Assembly (NCBI RefSeq): GCF_003336225.1
Contig: NZ_QPID01000008.1
Span: 62,001-126,000, forward strand
From: Corallincola holothuriorum
Lineage (GTDB): Bacteria; Pseudomonadota; Gammaproteobacteria; Enterobacterales; Neiellaceae
Direction of reading: 5' to 3'
DNA length: 64,000 nt
This document shows, piece by piece, positions 38,783 to 49,611 of the stretch (the first letter of the stretch is position 1; each line of letters begins with the position of its first letter). The position numbers were made by a program, and so were the translations under genes. The notes beneath the pieces were generated by a model, which saw only the letters and a list, made by a program, of their open reading frames with translations, made no database searches and was not told the origin of the DNA.

Positions 38783-39583
38783 TCACTCGTTTGGCCGAAT
38801 AAGAAAGGCATTAGGAAATGCCTCCGCTCTTAATTTTGCCAGTAGCGCTTCTGCTTGCTGAACATTGTTTAGTGGTCCGAGACGTAATTTATGTAAACCA
38901 TCTTTTTCTAGGGTCAGGCTACCCACATCAAACTGGTCTGACAGTTGGCTGGCTAATTGGTTCGCTTTGCCTTCGTTGCCAGTGACCAACACTTGTACAA
39001 AGTAGGGCTCTATTGGATCCGGGTTGACTGGCTCAGAGCTATCTTCAGTGAGCGTTATAGCTTCAATTTTTACCTGCGCAGTGCCTGATTTGAGCATGTC
39101 TAACTTGTAGGCCGCGGCATACGAGAGATCAATGATACGGCCACCGTGGAACGGGCCACGATCGTTAACCCGTACGATCACCTGCCGCTCATTTTTCAGA
39201 TTCGTTACGCGGACATAAGTCGGTAGTGGTAACGATTTATGGGCGGCACTGAGGCTGTACATGTCATAAATTTCACCGTTGGAGGTCAAGTGGCCGTGAA
39301 ACTTAGCACCGTACCAAGAAGCTTCACCTTCAGCGCTAAACCCATCAGCGCTGTCCATCACCTGATATTGTTTGCCACGCACGGTATATTTTTTCATATT
39401 GCCCTGGCGGCTCTTCGGCTCATAACGCGGCACAGGGTCGCTGATGGCATCCAGATCCGGCGGTGAGCTGGGCGTGTGATCGTTGGCTATTTGATAACGT
39501 TGGCCGCTGCTACTGCCACATCCAGGCAGTAGCAGGCTACTAAGTACTAAGACGATGGCACCATGCCATGTTTTTAGTTTCAC
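38783..39583 (-). CDS. rlpA: Septal-ring lytic transglycosylase RlpA
   Basis: Outer-membrane lipoprotein that cleaves denuded glycan strands during division in Pseudomonas. GTG 39583 is chosen: it gives MKLKTWHGAIVLVLSS then a lipobox, LLPGC, with no signal in the longer frame. The double-psi barrel is near 85-185 (GEASWYGAKFHGHLTSNGE, VNDRGPFHGGRIIDLSYAAA). The C-terminal SPOR domain (about 195-266; YFVQVLVTGNEGKANQLA) binds denuded peptidoglycan. Its start is 2 bases after the mltB stop. Confidence 0.93.
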   Translation of the reverse strand: MKLKTWHGAIVLVLSSLLLPGCGSSSGQRYQIANDHTPSSPPDLDAISDPVPRYEPKSRQGNMKKYTVRGKQYQVMDSADGFSAEGEASWYGAKFHGHLTSNGEIYDMYSLSAAHKSLPLPTYVRVTNLKNERQVIVRVNDRGPFHGGRIIDLSYAAAYKLDMLKSGTAQVKIEAITLTEDSSEPVNPDPIEPYFVQVLVTGNEGKANQLASQLSDQFDVGSLTLEKDGLHKLRLGPLNNVQQAEALLAKLRAEAFPNAFLIRPNE

Positions 39584-39584
39584 C

Positions 39585-40571
39585 TTATTTGGCCTTTGCT
39601 TTTGCGATCTCTTGGCTGAGTTGATAAACGGCCATGGCGTACAAGGGGCTATGGTTATAGCGAGTGATGACATAGAAGTTATGTAACGCGATCCAATACT
39701 CGTGACCCACTTCCAACTCAAACTTTAACAATTTGACCGGCGCAGGAAGTGTGGTTTTTGGCAGTTCGACTCCGTGACTAGCCAATTCTGCGGGTTGATG
39801 CCTGGGCTTTAGCGCCTTTTCTAGCAACGCTTGATACTTTTCTCCAGACACACTGGTGGCATAGGTGACGGCCTCGCCAGATTTCCAGCCATGCTCTGAA
39901 AAATAGTTGGCGACACTACCAATAGCATCGGTGGTGTTGTTGAAGAGATCGCGCTTGCCGTCACCATCAAAGTCGATAGCGTAATGGCGGTAGCTTGAGC
40001 TGATGAACTGACCTAAGCCCATGGCGCCAGCATAGGAGCCCATTGGTTGGGTGATCTCCCAGCCCTCTTCGCGGCTTAAGATCAGGAACTGTTCTAGTTC
40101 ACTGCGAAAGAATTTGGCGCGTTTGGGATAGTAGAATCCCAGGGTGTAGAGTGCATCGAGAACGGGGTAAACGCCTTTGTGCTTACCATAAAATGTTTCG
40201 ACCCCAATAATGGCGACAATGATCTCGGCTGGCACCCCGAACTCTTTTTCGGCTTTTTCCAGTGCAGCCTGATTCTCTTGCCAGAACTCAACGCCTTGGT
40301 CGATACGTGTTTGTTTAATAAAGATTGGACGGTATTGATACCAAGGTTTTGCTTCCCAGGGGCGAGCGATGGCATCGAGGATCTTTTGATTCTTACTGGC
40401 ACCCGCTAATGCGTTTTCGATATAGCCAGCTTCAAACTGGTGTTTGCTAACCATTCGCTGGGTAAATTCTTCGAACTGAGTGTCGGCGGCAGCAACGGGT
40501 AAGCTTAAAAATAAGCCGCCAACAAGGGAACAAAACGATCGGTATAGGGACAAAATGACAACTCCGGTCAA
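39585..40571 (-). CDS. mltB: Membrane-bound lytic murein transglycosylase B
   Basis: Cleaves peptidoglycan with formation of 1,6-anhydro ends. The 328-residue product has a signal segment ([15 protein letters not shown], about 15-29) but no clear lipobox, unlike E. coli MltB. The catalytic Glu is in [17 protein letters not shown] near 123. [20 protein letters not shown] with the Asn/Asp loop follows. The assigned start is TTG 40571, overlapping the rodA stop as TTGA; another TTG seven codons in is possible. It lies inside the elongation operon between rodA and rlpA. Confidence 0.92.
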   Translation of the reverse strand: MTGVVILSLYRSFCSLVGGLFLSLPVAAADTQFEEFTQRMVSKHQFEAGYIENALAGASKNQKILDAIARPWEAKPWYQYRPIFIKQTRIDQGVEFWQENQAALEKAEKEFGVPAEIIVAIIGVETFYGKHKGVYPVLDALYTLGFYYPKRAKFFRSELEQFLILSREEGWEITQPMGSYAGAMGLGQFISSSYRHYAIDFDGDGKRDLFNNTTDAIGSVANYFSEHGWKSGEAVTYATSVSGEKYQALLEKALKPRHQPAELASHGVELPKTTLPAPVKLLKFELEVGHEYWIALHNFYVITRYNHSPLYAMAVYQLSQEIAKAKAK

Positions 40572-41695
40572 GTGGCAATAAGGCGCCGATGTGTATGAAT
40601 AGCCATCAGAATGCCAAATCCTGCCATCAGAGTCACCATTGATGTGCCACCGTAACTCACTAAAGGCAGTGGAACACCCACCACAGGGAGCAATCCTGAC
40701 ACCATACCAATGTTTACAAATACATAAACGAAGAAGGTTAGGACAATACTCCCCGCCAACAATCGGCTAAATGCCTGTTGCGCTTGAGAGGCGATCATCA
40801 GGCCACGAATAATAATAAATAGATAGATAGCTAACAGCGCCAGTACACCCATGAGGCCAAACTCTTCGCTAAAAACAGCAAAAATAAAGTCGGTGTGACG
40901 CTCAGGTAAAAACTCCAACTGTGATTGCGTACCATGACACCAGCCCTTGCCCCATAAACCGCCGGAGCCGATGGCGATCTTAGATTGAATGATGTGGTAG
41001 CCACTGCCTAAAGGATCGCTTTCCGGGTTGAGGAAAGTGAGTACCCGTTGGCGTTGGTAGTTATGCATGAGAAAGAACCAGAGCACGGGCACGAAAGCAC
41101 CGATAGCGGCAAAAAAGAAGCTGATCAAGCGCCAGCTGGCACCGGCCAAAAATAGTACGAATATCCCTGAAGCGGCGATCAGTAGCGAGGTGCCTAGATC
41201 GGGTTGTTTGGCAATAAGCAGCGTAGGAAGAAGCACTAGCACGGCACCGACAGTGAGATCGCGCTTACGTGGCGGCAGTGGTTGCCTGGAGATAAACCAA
41301 GCGACCATTAATGGTACCGCCAGTTTCATGATCTCAGATGGCTGAAATTTCATCACCCCCAGGTCGAGCCAGCGCTGTGCGCCTTTGCCAACATGGCCAA
41401 AAACCAATACGGCGACTAATAGCCCTATACCGCAAGTGAAGGCGGGCAGGGCCCAGCGCTGGTAACTCAAGGGGTTAATCTGCGCGACAATAAACATCAC
41501 GACTAATCCAATACCTAGGCGGGTGACTTGGCGTATCACCAAGGCTTTTTCCTGTCCCCCGGCACTGTAAATAACCAGTAGACCTATGGCCATCAATAGC
41601 ATGAGGCCAATTAAAAGCGGCATATCAATATGCATACGAAACCATATTGATTGTTTACTTTGGGCTCCCTGGGTTTCGTTAGCGCTGCCTAGCAT
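40568..41695 (-). CDS. rodA: Peptidoglycan glycosyltransferase RodA
   Basis: SEDS-family polymerase that works with PBP2 in side-wall synthesis. The 375 residues form about ten membrane spans. Typical motifs are [19 protein letters not shown] near 111-129, [19 protein letters not shown] near 154, [21 protein letters not shown] near 225, and [17 protein letters not shown] near 337. It starts 2 bases after mrdA and overlaps mltB by four. Confidence 0.96.
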   Translation of the reverse strand: MLGSANETQGAQSKQSIWFRMHIDMPLLIGLMLLMAIGLLVIYSAGGQEKALVIRQVTRLGIGLVVMFIVAQINPLSYQRWALPAFTCGIGLLVAVLVFGHVGKGAQRWLDLGVMKFQPSEIMKLAVPLMVAWFISRQPLPPRKRDLTVGAVLVLLPTLLIAKQPDLGTSLLIAASGIFVLFLAGASWRLISFFFAAIGAFVPVLWFFLMHNYQRQRVLTFLNPESDPLGSGYHIIQSKIAIGSGGLWGKGWCHGTQSQLEFLPERHTDFIFAVFSEEFGLMGVLALLAIYLFIIIRGLMIASQAQQAFSRLLAGSIVLTFFVYVFVNIGMVSGLLPVVGVPLPLVSYGGTSMVTLMAGFGILMAIHTHRRLIAT

Positions 41696-41697
41696 GG

Positions 41698-43581
41698 TTA
41701 TAGCTCCGGCTTAAATTCAGGCAATAGGGAGGTGTTGTTCATATAGTAATCCATTAAGCGGCGGGCGATGGGCGCCGCATTTGAGCTACCGCCGCCGGCA
41801 TTCTCAACGGCGACCGCGACCACAATGCGTGGTTCATTAACCGGTGCAAAGCCCATATACATCGCATTGTCGCGGTGCCTTTCATCGATTTTCTCGGCGT
41901 CATACTCAGCATCATCGGCGATCCCGATCACCTGTGCCGTACCGGTTTTACCTGCCGACTGGTACCAAGCGTCAGCAAACACTTTAAATGCCGTGCCTTT
42001 GATCTTGTGGTTAACGCCATACATGGCATCGATGACGGGCTGCCAATTACTTTCCTGCTTCAAAACCAAGGGGGGCTGCTCGTCCTTGGGGACGGCCAGG
42101 GTGCCGGTTGGTGTTTGGAATGATTTTAAGATCCGAGGGTTATAATGCTTACCCCGATTGGCCAAAATAGTAGTTGCAGAAGCAAGCTGGATTGGCGTCG
42201 TGGTCCAATAACCCTGACCGATCCCCACCGAGATAGTGTCACCTAAGTACCACGGTTGGTTGTAACGTGCGCGTTTCCAGCCCCTGGATGGCATGGTGCC
42301 GCGATTCTCTTCATGGATATCGATACCACTGTAATCACCGAAGCCGAACTTGGTCATAAAGTCGCTGATTTTATCGACACCGAGCTTATGCGCCAACTCG
42401 TAGTAATAGGTATCACAGGACTGACCGATGGCATGTTCCATGTCGACCCAGCCATGCCCCCACTTTTTCCAATCGCGAAAACGTCGATTCACATTCTGCG
42501 GCTGGTACCAGCCGGGATCCCAGATGCGGGTGGTTGGGGTGACGATATACTCTTCTAACCCGAGCAGAGCCAAATGGGGCTTAATGGTGGAGGCTGGTGG
42601 GTAAGTTCCCTGGGTGGCGCGGTTGATCAGTGGTCGATCTTTCGAGTCCAGCAGCTCACGGTATTCACGGCTGCTGATCCCATGGACAAACAGGTTGGGA
42701 TCGTAACTCGGGGCGCTAACCATGGCGAGCACGGCACCGTCACGGGCATCCATCACGACAATGGCACCGCGGGAGCCAGCCAATGCCTGGTGTGCCAGTA
42801 GCTGTAGATTAATGTCGATATTCAGGAACAGATCCTGCCCCGCAACTGGCTCCTGGACGCTCAAGGTGCGTAAGATCCGCCCGCGGTTATTTACTTCCAC
42901 TTCGCGATAGCCGACCTGACCATGGAGGAAGCGTTCGTAATATTTTTCTATGCCCTGCTTACCAATGTCCCGGGTGGCTTTATAGTTAGCCAGATCGCCT
43001 GATTGTTCGATACGTTGCAGGTCTTTACGGTTAATCTTGGCGACGAACCCCAGCACATGCGTGAGCACATCGCCATAAGGGTAATAACGGGTAGGGCGGG
43101 CTTCAATATAGACGCCGGGAAAACGATGTTGGTTGACGCTGAATATGGCGACCTGTTGCTCATTCAGTCGGGCTTTGATCGGAATGCGTTTGAAGCGTCG
43201 GCTAAAGCGACTACTTTCGAGAAATTTCTCCTGCTCTTCGACCGTGATCGGTAGCAGCTCGGCTAAGCCAGTGACGGTTTGCTCAATATCATCGACCTCT
43301 TCAGGGACAATTTCTAAGCTGAACACGGGGCGGTTTTCCGCTAACAGCACACCGTTCTTATCGTAGATAAGGCCGCGATTGGGCGCTATCGGTAGTAGGC
43401 GGATACGGTTGTCATTGGAGCGCGTTTTGTAAGTGCTGTATGAGTTGATCTGCAGATGATAAAGATTGGCTATCAGCACGAACAGCAGGACGATAACAGA
43501 GAATAACGACACCATGGCTCGGCGAGAGAACAGGCGCCCCTCTGCCACCGCATCATGAATTGCTACCCGTCTTCTCATCAT
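41698..43581 (-). CDS. mrdA: Penicillin-binding protein 2
   Basis: Class B transpeptidase of the elongation complex, partner of RodA. The 627 residues have an N-terminal membrane anchor (about 22-42) and a dimerisation domain. The transpeptidase domain has Ser in [11 protein letters not shown] near 330, the SxD-type motif in [10 protein letters not shown] near 387, and KTGTAQV near 544. The gene order rlmH-mrdA-rodA is conserved with E. coli. Confidence 0.96.
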   Translation of the reverse strand: MMRRRVAIHDAVAEGRLFSRRAMVSLFSVIVLLFVLIANLYHLQINSYSTYKTRSNDNRIRLLPIAPNRGLIYDKNGVLLAENRPVFSLEIVPEEVDDIEQTVTGLAELLPITVEEQEKFLESSRFSRRFKRIPIKARLNEQQVAIFSVNQHRFPGVYIEARPTRYYPYGDVLTHVLGFVAKINRKDLQRIEQSGDLANYKATRDIGKQGIEKYYERFLHGQVGYREVEVNNRGRILRTLSVQEPVAGQDLFLNIDINLQLLAHQALAGSRGAIVVMDARDGAVLAMVSAPSYDPNLFVHGISSREYRELLDSKDRPLINRATQGTYPPASTIKPHLALLGLEEYIVTPTTRIWDPGWYQPQNVNRRFRDWKKWGHGWVDMEHAIGQSCDTYYYELAHKLGVDKISDFMTKFGFGDYSGIDIHEENRGTMPSRGWKRARYNQPWYLGDTISVGIGQGYWTTTPIQLASATTILANRGKHYNPRILKSFQTPTGTLAVPKDEQPPLVLKQESNWQPVIDAMYGVNHKIKGTAFKVFADAWYQSAGKTGTAQVIGIADDAEYDAEKIDERHRDNAMYMGFAPVNEPRIVVAVAVENAGGGSSNAAPIARRLMDYYMNNTSLLPEFKPEL

Positions 43582-43587
43582 CGATGG

Positions 43588-44058
43588 TTACTCTCGATGG
43601 TAAGGATGGTTGGCTGTTACGCTCCAGGCGCGATATAGCGCTTCCGCGAGCACAATGCGAACCATGGGGTGGGGGAGAGTCAGTGCGGACAATGACCAGC
43701 GCTGTTCCGATGCGGCGATGCAGGCGGGAGCTAAGCCTTCCGGCCCGCCAACCAGTAGACTGACATCACGACCATCCAACTTCCAGCGGTCTAACTGCTG
43801 TGCCAGTTGCGGCGTTGTCCAATCTTTGCCAGTCACCTCAAGGGTGACGATACGGTTACCTTTGCCGACAGCGGCAAGCATTTGCTCCCCTTCACGTTCG
43901 AGGATCCGAGCAATGTCGGCGTTTTTGCCACGCTTACCTGCCGGTACTTCGATCAGTTCGAATGCCATCTCGCGGGGAAAACGACGGGCGTATTCGTTAA
44001 AGCCCTGTTCTACCCAACCTGGCATTCGGCTACCGACGGCGACCAACTGCAGCTTCAT
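43588..44058 (-). CDS. rlmH: 23S rRNA pseudouridine-1915 methyltransferase RlmH
   Basis: SPOUT enzyme that N3-methylates pseudouridine 1915 in helix 69. The 156 residues (E. coli 155) contain [33 protein letters not shown] near 101-113, and the C-terminal [20 protein letters not shown]. Its start overlaps the rsfS stop by four bases. Confidence 0.96.
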   Translation of the reverse strand: MKLQLVAVGSRMPGWVEQGFNEYARRFPREMAFELIEVPAGKRGKNADIARILEREGEQMLAAVGKGNRIVTLEVTGKDWTTPQLAQQLDRWKLDGRDVSLLVGGPEGLAPACIAASEQRWSLSALTLPHPMVRIVLAEALYRAWSVTANHPYHRE

Positions 44059-44384
44059 TCGCCGTTACGGCCCCAAAGCTTTTCCAGTTGATAGAAATCG
44101 CGGGCTTTTTCCTGCATCACGTGCAGCACTAATTCACCCAGATCCACTAAAACCCATTCGCCTTCACTTTGTCCTTCGACGCCTAGCGGTTTCATACCGG
44201 CATGTTTGGCTTCAGTCGCCACATTTTCAGCAATCGACTGAACGTGACGTTTAGAGTTACCAGAAGCGATGACCATGGTGTCAGTGATAGTGCTCAGGCC
44301 TTTAACATCAAGGACCAGAACGTCGCGTCCTTTCATGTCATCAATTTTGTCTAATACAAATTTTGTTAGTTCTTCAGCTTGCAA
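44055..44384 (-). CDS. rsfS: Ribosomal silencing factor RsfS
   Basis: Binds ribosomal protein L14 and blocks subunit joining in poor growth conditions. The 109 residues contain [19 protein letters not shown] near 8, [15 protein letters not shown] near 42, and [16 protein letters not shown] near 80, all family signatures. It is first in the transcript leading through rlmH, mrdA, rodA, mltB, rlpA and dacA. Confidence 0.96.
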   Translation of the reverse strand: MQAEELTKFVLDKIDDMKGRDVLVLDVKGLSTITDTMVIASGNSKRHVQSIAENVATEAKHAGMKPLGVEGQSEGEWVLVDLGELVLHVMQEKARDFYQLEKLWGRNGE

Positions 44385-44694
44385 AGTCAGTTTCTCGTCG
44401 AGGTTTTGGCAAAATAATCGCTGATCATACCATGAGCAGGTGGCTAGATAGAATCTTCACGCGAGATATAAGTTGATGTCGTTCAATGGCGGCGATAATG
44501 GCCGGTGGTATCCGGCACCGAGCACTTTAGTCTGCTTTGGTTGTTCGCCCATATCACCGGATGGTAAGGCGGTTAAGTTCTGGGGTGAGCTACGGATGTG
44601 TGGGGCGTCGTTTGGGGCTTGCCAGCGCGGCTAAAGGCTAAAACGGTAATAAAGCAAACCTGTTGTCATCACTTAATAGCTCCCAGCGTGGCGA
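44385..44694. other. Gap where nadD would be expected
   Basis: In E. coli and many relatives nadD lies between holA and rsfS. Here the 310 bases hold no long frame and no nucleotidyltransferase HxGH-type segment in any frame I read. Only short hairpins and the probable rsfS promoter are visible. Confidence 0.6.
44424..44432 (-). promoter_or_regulatory. Possible extended -10 promoter of the rsfS operon
   Basis: On the minus strand TGGTATGAT matches an extended -10 (TGN plus TATGAT). No -35 consensus is seen. The transcript would start about 30 bases before the rsfS ATG. Confidence 0.35.
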
Positions 44695-45735
44695 TCATTG
44701 TGCTAATTCGGCATCACTGATAAACAGCGGTTCTTGTTGCCATGGTTGACTAAACATCAAGCAAAGGTGGGCCAGCCATGTCCAAGGGTGCTGTATGGTT
44801 CCGCCTTTGAGCCCCTGGTCGAGCTCAGCGCAGCGATTGATCATCTGCCTTATCTGCTCCGCCGAGAGACGTTTTAGCGCCTGCTGAAACAGCGGCTGAC
44901 GCTGTTGCCAGATCCCTAAACGCATCATGCCTCGACTATCTCCGGAGGGGAGTTCAGCCACTTTTTGCAGCAATAGCACCTCTTTACTTAGTGCCCAACT
45001 AATTATCACGGGCTCCAACCCTTCGCCCTGCAGACTGTCGAGAATCTTCAGACAACGGGGAAGATCATTGGCCAGCAACGCATCACTTAACTGGAATACA
45101 TTATGTCTGGCGTGATTGCCTAAGCTGACTTGCAGCTGTTCCAGTGAAACTGGGGTATTGCCATAGAGCAGAGCCAGTTTTTGTAGCTCTTGATCGGCCG
45201 CTAATAGGTTGCCTTCGCACTGCTCCATTAAAAACAGCTTGGCTGCGGGTTGTAAAACCGCTTGGTGGCGCTGACAACGTCCCTCTAGCCAGCGTTGCAG
45301 TTGCTGCCCACTGAGTGGGTTGACGGTAATGCTGAGAGCCGCGCTTTGTAGTGCCTGGCACCATTTGGCTTTCTGTTTATCTTTGGCCAGTCTGGGGCCA
45401 TGAACAATCAGGATCTGATCAGGCGTTGGTTGCGATACATACTGTTGTAGCCATTGCCCGCCATCACGCCCCGGTGCCGCAGTAGGCAGTTCTAACTCTA
45501 TCAGTTCACCCTCTGAGAACAGAGACATTGTCGCCCCGGCGGCGTTGAGCTGTTGCCAATCAAAGCCATTGCCAGCAACGAAGCGTTGGCCATTATCAAA
45601 ACCGAGTTTGGCGGCGGCTTTCCGGATCTCTGCGATCGCCTCATGCTTTTGCAATGGCTCATCGCCAAAGATCATGTAGATTGGCTGCAGCCTCTGCGCT
45701 AGCTTGGCTTGGAGTTGTTCCGGGTAGCATTGCAT
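44695..45735 (-). CDS. holA: DNA polymerase III subunit delta
   Basis: Subunit of the clamp loader that opens the beta clamp. The 346 residues (E. coli 343) begin MQCYPEQLQAKLAQRLQPIY and continue with MIFGDEPLQKHEAIAEIRKA; LSGQQLQRWLEGRC near 141 and NLLAADQELQKLALLYG near 174 are typical. It follows lptE by 9 bases. Confidence 0.94.
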   Translation of the reverse strand: MQCYPEQLQAKLAQRLQPIYMIFGDEPLQKHEAIAEIRKAAAKLGFDNGQRFVAGNGFDWQQLNAAGATMSLFSEGELIELELPTAAPGRDGGQWLQQYVSQPTPDQILIVHGPRLAKDKQKAKWCQALQSAALSITVNPLSGQQLQRWLEGRCQRHQAVLQPAAKLFLMEQCEGNLLAADQELQKLALLYGNTPVSLEQLQVSLGNHARHNVFQLSDALLANDLPRCLKILDSLQGEGLEPVIISWALSKEVLLLQKVAELPSGDSRGMMRLGIWQQRQPLFQQALKRLSAEQIRQMINRCAELDQGLKGGTIQHPWTWLAHLCLMFSQPWQQEPLFISDAELAQ

Positions 45736-45744
45736 CAGCAGCTG

Positions 45745-46239
45745 CTATCGACTGTGGCTGGAGGAGATAATACGCAAAATACGATCGGCAGCTTCCGCTC
45801 GCATCTCACTGACCAGTAGCCGTTTCTCTTTCTCTTTTGCCAAGGCCCGGTTAGGGTCATCTTGATACTGGCGAACCACTTCTATGTTGTGTTGTACAGG
45901 ATCTTTATTGGGCTCAATCAGGTCGAATTCAAAGCCGTATATCAACTGATATTCAGCGACCTGACCATCAGAAAACAGTGAGAGGTTACGTTCATTCAGA
46001 TGATCGCGTTTCAGCAACAATATCGGGTGTTCCTGACTTGGATCTTTAAGTATTTCAACACTGTTTACCTTGAGTCTATCTTCGACCAAGCGGGTAAGCT
46101 CAGCGTATTCGTCCCAGCTGGCGATATGTACTTGTGTCATATTGGCGGGGATATCATAGCTTCCGCGCAGCCGGAACCCGCAACCAGTGGATACTAGCGT
46201 GATGGTGACGCAGAGTAGCAATGTCAGAATTCGATTCAT
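45745..46239 (-). CDS. lptE: LPS-assembly lipoprotein LptE
   Basis: Outer-membrane lipoprotein that plugs the LptD barrel and helps insert lipopolysaccharide. The 164 residues start with a signal peptide ending in the lipobox VSTGC (Cys near 20), then GFRLRGSYDIPANMTQVHIA. The sequence is otherwise poorly conserved, as usual for LptE. Position between leuS and holA fixes the call. Confidence 0.93.
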   Translation of the reverse strand: MNRILTLLLCVTITLVSTGCGFRLRGSYDIPANMTQVHIASWDEYAELTRLVEDRLKVNSVEILKDPSQEHPILLLKRDHLNERNLSLFSDGQVAEYQLIYGFEFDLIEPNKDPVQHNIEVVRQYQDDPNRALAKEKEKRLLVSEMRAEAADRILRIISSSHSR

Positions 46240-46311
46240 AGGGATAGCTTTGGGCTTTGTTTGATTACAGTAAATGGTAACCCGACACGCTTTGCAACTG
46301 TCGGCGGTTTA

Positions 46312-46358
46312 AAGTGAGAGAGCAGTACCTATGCAGGTGCTGCTCTCTATGGTCACTT
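46312..46358. repeat. Hairpin in the leuS-lptE gap
   Basis: AGAGAGCAG (46317-46325) and CTGCTCTCT (46340-46348) form a 9-bp stem. AAGTGA and TCACTT extend it beyond a small bulge. The T-tract is weak on both strands, so it may attenuate rather than end leuS transcription. Confidence 0.45.
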
Positions 46359-46386
46359 GGCCTGCTATGACCTTGTATGCCTTAGC

Positions 46387-48972
46387 TTAGTTGGCAACAA
46401 TGTTAAGCAATTTACCTGGCACATAAATCACTTTACGCAGGGTTTTACCGTCGGTGAACTTAGTGACATTCTCTTCACCCATAGCAATGGCCTGTACTGC
46501 GTCCTGATCGGCGTCTGCTGCAACGGTAATACGGGCTCGTAGTTTGCCGTTCACTTGCACGATAATCAGCTTGCTGTCTTCGACCAAGGCGTTGGCATCA
46601 GCTTTCGGCCACTCGGCATCAACCACATCACCTTCATGGCCTAACTGAGTCCAAAGTACATGACTGGCGTGAGGGGTGATCGGGGCTAGCATCAAGGTCA
46701 CCGCGGACAGCGCTTCTTGCATCAGGGCTTTGTCCTGAGCGCTCTCTAGCGGTGCTTTGGTCAGCTTGTTCATCAACTCCATGATGGCAGCGATAGCCGT
46801 GTTGAAGGTTTGACGACGGCCAAGATCATCACCGACTTTGTCGATGGTTTTGTGTAGATCACGGCGCAGATCTTTTTGCGCGTCATTCAACGCTGCGACA
46901 TCTAACTGCGGTGCTGAGCCATTACTCGTGTGAGTATGTGCCAACTTCCAGAAGCGCTTGAGGAAACGCATTGAGCCTTCAACACCGGACTCTTGCCACT
47001 CCAATGTCAGTTCTGGTGGCGCAGCAAACATCATGAATAAGCGCACGGTGTCGGCGCCATAACGTTCAACCATTAAGCCGGGGTCGATACCGTTATTTTT
47101 TGATTTTGACATTTTGCTCATGCCAGCATAAATCAGCTCGCGACCGGTTTCCCGTTCGGCGGCAGCGACAATACGGCCTTTCTCATCGCGCTTAATGTCG
47201 ACATCCACAGGGCTGACCCAGTTTTGCCCGCCACGCTCATCTTCGTAATAGAAGGCGTCGGCTAATACCATGCCTTGGCATAGTAAGCGCTTGAACGGCT
47301 CGTCACTGTCGACCAGACCCTCATCACGCAGCAGCTTGTGCATGAAACGGGCATACAGCAGGTGCATACAGGCGTGTTCGATACCACCGATATATTGGTC
47401 AACTGGCAACCAGTAATTCGCTTTGGCCGGATCCAGCATTGCGTCATCTGTGTGTGGTGAGCAATAGCGGGCGTAATACCAGCTCGATTCCATAAAGGTA
47501 TCGAAAGTATCGGTTTCCCGGGTGGCTGGTTGACCTTGGTATTCAGTTTGTGACCAGCTGAGGTCGGCTTTGATTGGGCTTTTTACCCCATCCATCACCA
47601 CATCTTCTGGCAACACAACCGGAAGGCTGTCGGCCGGAGCTGGCACTGTGTCGCCCGCTTCTGTGGTCAACATTGGGATTGGCGAGCCCCAGTAGCGCTG
47701 ACGGGATACGCCCCAATCGCGCAGACGGAAGTTCACCGTCTTTTGGCCTTTGCCTAAGGAGGTTAACTTAGCGGCTATGGCATCCAGTGCCGCTTCAAAT
47801 TCGAGGCCATCAAATTCACCCGATGCGAACAGTACGCCTTTTTCTGTATAGGCGGCTTCGCTCACGTCTTGGTCGCTGCCATTGGCTGGCTTAATCACCT
47901 GCACGATATCTAAGCCATATTTGCTGGCAAACTCGTAATCACGCTGATCATGGGCTGGTACGGCCATCACAGCGCCGGTGCCATAATCCATTAGCACGAA
48001 GTTAGCGACCCAAATTGGCACCTGTTTGCCGCTCAACGGATGAATAGCATAAAGGCCGGTTGCCATGCCTTTCTTTTCCATGGTCGCTAAATCTGCTTCA
48101 GCCACCTTGGTGTTTTTGCACTCTTCGACAAATGCTGCCAGTTCGGGGTTATTCTTCGCCGCTTGTTCTGCCAGTGGGTGCGCTGCAGCGACACCAACAT
48201 AGGTTACTCCCATCAGGGTGTCTGGGCGGGTGGTGTAAACCGTAAAGTTCTGTTCGCTGTCGGCAACATTAAAGTCGATCTCGACACCTTCAGAACGGCC
48301 TATCCAGTTGCGCTGCATCGTGCGCACCTGATCCGGCCAACCACCCAGTTTCTCGATTTCGTCCAGTAACTCTTGGGCGTAGGCAGTGATTTTAATAAAC
48401 CATTGCGGGATCTTCTTCTGTTCGACCAAAGCGCCTGAACGCCAACCGCGGCCATCTACAACCTGCTCATTGGCGAGTACGGTTTGGTCAACCGGATCCC
48501 AGTTAACTGTGGCCATTTTTTTATAGACTAGGCCTTTCTCATACAAGCGAGTGAAGAACCACTGCTCCCAGCGATAGTATTCAGGACGACAAGTAGCGAA
48601 TTCACGACTCCAATCGTAACCAAAGCCCAGCTCATTGAGCTGACCTTTCATGTAGTCGATATTTTCGTAAGTCCATTTGGCTGGTGCGGTTTTGTTTTTA
48701 ACCGCGGCGTTTTCTGCTGGCAGGCCGAACGCATCCCAACCAATGGGTTGCAGTACGTTTTTACCTAACATGCGCTGATAACGCGCGATCACATCACCAA
48801 TGGTGTAGTTCCTCACATGGCCCATATGTAGGCGGCCACTGGGATAGGGGAACATCGACAGGCAATAGAATTTCTCTTTGCCCGGCTGCTCCGTGACTTC
48901 GTAGGTTTTATTTTCTTCCCAGTGAGCACGCACCTGAGGTTCGATTTGTTGCGGATTATATTGTTCTTGCAT
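46387..48972 (-). CDS. leuS: Leucyl-tRNA synthetase
   Basis: Class I synthetase charging tRNA-Leu, with editing. The 861 residues (E. coli 860) contain the HIGH-type motif [19 protein letters not shown] near 42 and the editing-domain threonine-rich [17 protein letters not shown] near 247. [17 protein letters not shown] follows, and [11 protein letters not shown] is near 620. It is divergent from ybeL with a 135-base promoter region between them. Confidence 0.98.
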   Translation of the reverse strand: MQEQYNPQQIEPQVRAHWEENKTYEVTEQPGKEKFYCLSMFPYPSGRLHMGHVRNYTIGDVIARYQRMLGKNVLQPIGWDAFGLPAENAAVKNKTAPAKWTYENIDYMKGQLNELGFGYDWSREFATCRPEYYRWEQWFFTRLYEKGLVYKKMATVNWDPVDQTVLANEQVVDGRGWRSGALVEQKKIPQWFIKITAYAQELLDEIEKLGGWPDQVRTMQRNWIGRSEGVEIDFNVADSEQNFTVYTTRPDTLMGVTYVGVAAAHPLAEQAAKNNPELAAFVEECKNTKVAEADLATMEKKGMATGLYAIHPLSGKQVPIWVANFVLMDYGTGAVMAVPAHDQRDYEFASKYGLDIVQVIKPANGSDQDVSEAAYTEKGVLFASGEFDGLEFEAALDAIAAKLTSLGKGQKTVNFRLRDWGVSRQRYWGSPIPMLTTEAGDTVPAPADSLPVVLPEDVVMDGVKSPIKADLSWSQTEYQGQPATRETDTFDTFMESSWYYARYCSPHTDDAMLDPAKANYWLPVDQYIGGIEHACMHLLYARFMHKLLRDEGLVDSDEPFKRLLCQGMVLADAFYYEDERGGQNWVSPVDVDIKRDEKGRIVAAAERETGRELIYAGMSKMSKSKNNGIDPGLMVERYGADTVRLFMMFAAPPELTLEWQESGVEGSMRFLKRFWKLAHTHTSNGSAPQLDVAALNDAQKDLRRDLHKTIDKVGDDLGRRQTFNTAIAAIMELMNKLTKAPLESAQDKALMQEALSAVTLMLAPITPHASHVLWTQLGHEGDVVDAEWPKADANALVEDSKLIIVQVNGKLRARITVAADADQDAVQAIAMGEENVTKFTDGKTLRKVIYVPGKLLNIVAN

Positions 48973-49107
48973 GCTAATTCGGCGCTGTCTTATGTGGCGT
49001 TAAAATTGAGATATCCCCATAGGATACCGCATCAGTGATCAAGCCAACAACAGGCGTTGTGCAGCTGACTATAATGAATTTGAAGATCTGGTGTTCAGGA
49101 GCGGACC

Positions 49108-49611
49108 ATGAGTGACGAAAAAGCCCCCCATTCCGGCTATCAAAAGCTAGTTGACGAGTTGAAAGCGCAGATGGAAAAAGCTGAAAAATTCAGTGAAGAG
49201 GAGGTCCATGAGTGGGTTGAGAAGGCCACGGCTTACCTGCAAGCCGCGGGAGAGCTGTCGAAAGACGAGTTGCAACTGATGTCGACGTACCTGAAACGGG
49301 ATTTTGCTACCGCCGCTGAGCGGATGAAGCATCTGCCTGATTCGTGGGGCGAAGGCCCGGCATTGGAATCATTTAAACAAAGTGCCTGGCGATGGATGTT
49401 GGAACTCACGGATCGAACGCAACTGGAGTGGTCTGAAGTTGCCGATGATTTAAAACATCAGGGAGTTTACAAAGTCGGGGAATGGATCAGTTTAGGGATC
49501 TTGATCTGCCATGATTGCGGCAAGGCTCAGGAGTTTTCGCACCCGGAACAGATTGATGCCTGTCCACATTGCGGGGGCGAAGCGTTTAATCGGCAGCCTT
49601 TCGATCCTTAA
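49108..49611 (+). CDS. ybeL: Zinc-ribbon protein YbeL (DUF1451)
   Basis: Cytoplasmic protein of unknown function, conserved beside leuS. The 167 residues start with a helical acidic region (YQKLVDELKAQMEKAEKFSE) and end in a zinc ribbon, ICHDCGKAQEFSHPEQIDAC then PHCGG. A TATAAT lies at 49070-49075 and CAGGAGCGG precedes the ATG. The last 26 bases overlap the 3' end of lnt on the other strand. Confidence 0.92.
   Translation: MSDEKAPHSGYQKLVDELKAQMEKAEKFSEEEVHEWVEKATAYLQAAGELSKDELQLMSTYLKRDFATAAERMKHLPDSWGEGPALESFKQSAWRWMLELTDRTQLEWSEVADDLKHQGVYKVGEWISLGILICHDCGKAQEFSHPEQIDACPHCGGEAFNRQPFDP

Noticed and set aside
44385-44694. Hidden nadD between rsfS and holA
   Set aside because: No frame showed the GxFDPxHxGH-type motif, and the space is too short for the about 640-base gene.
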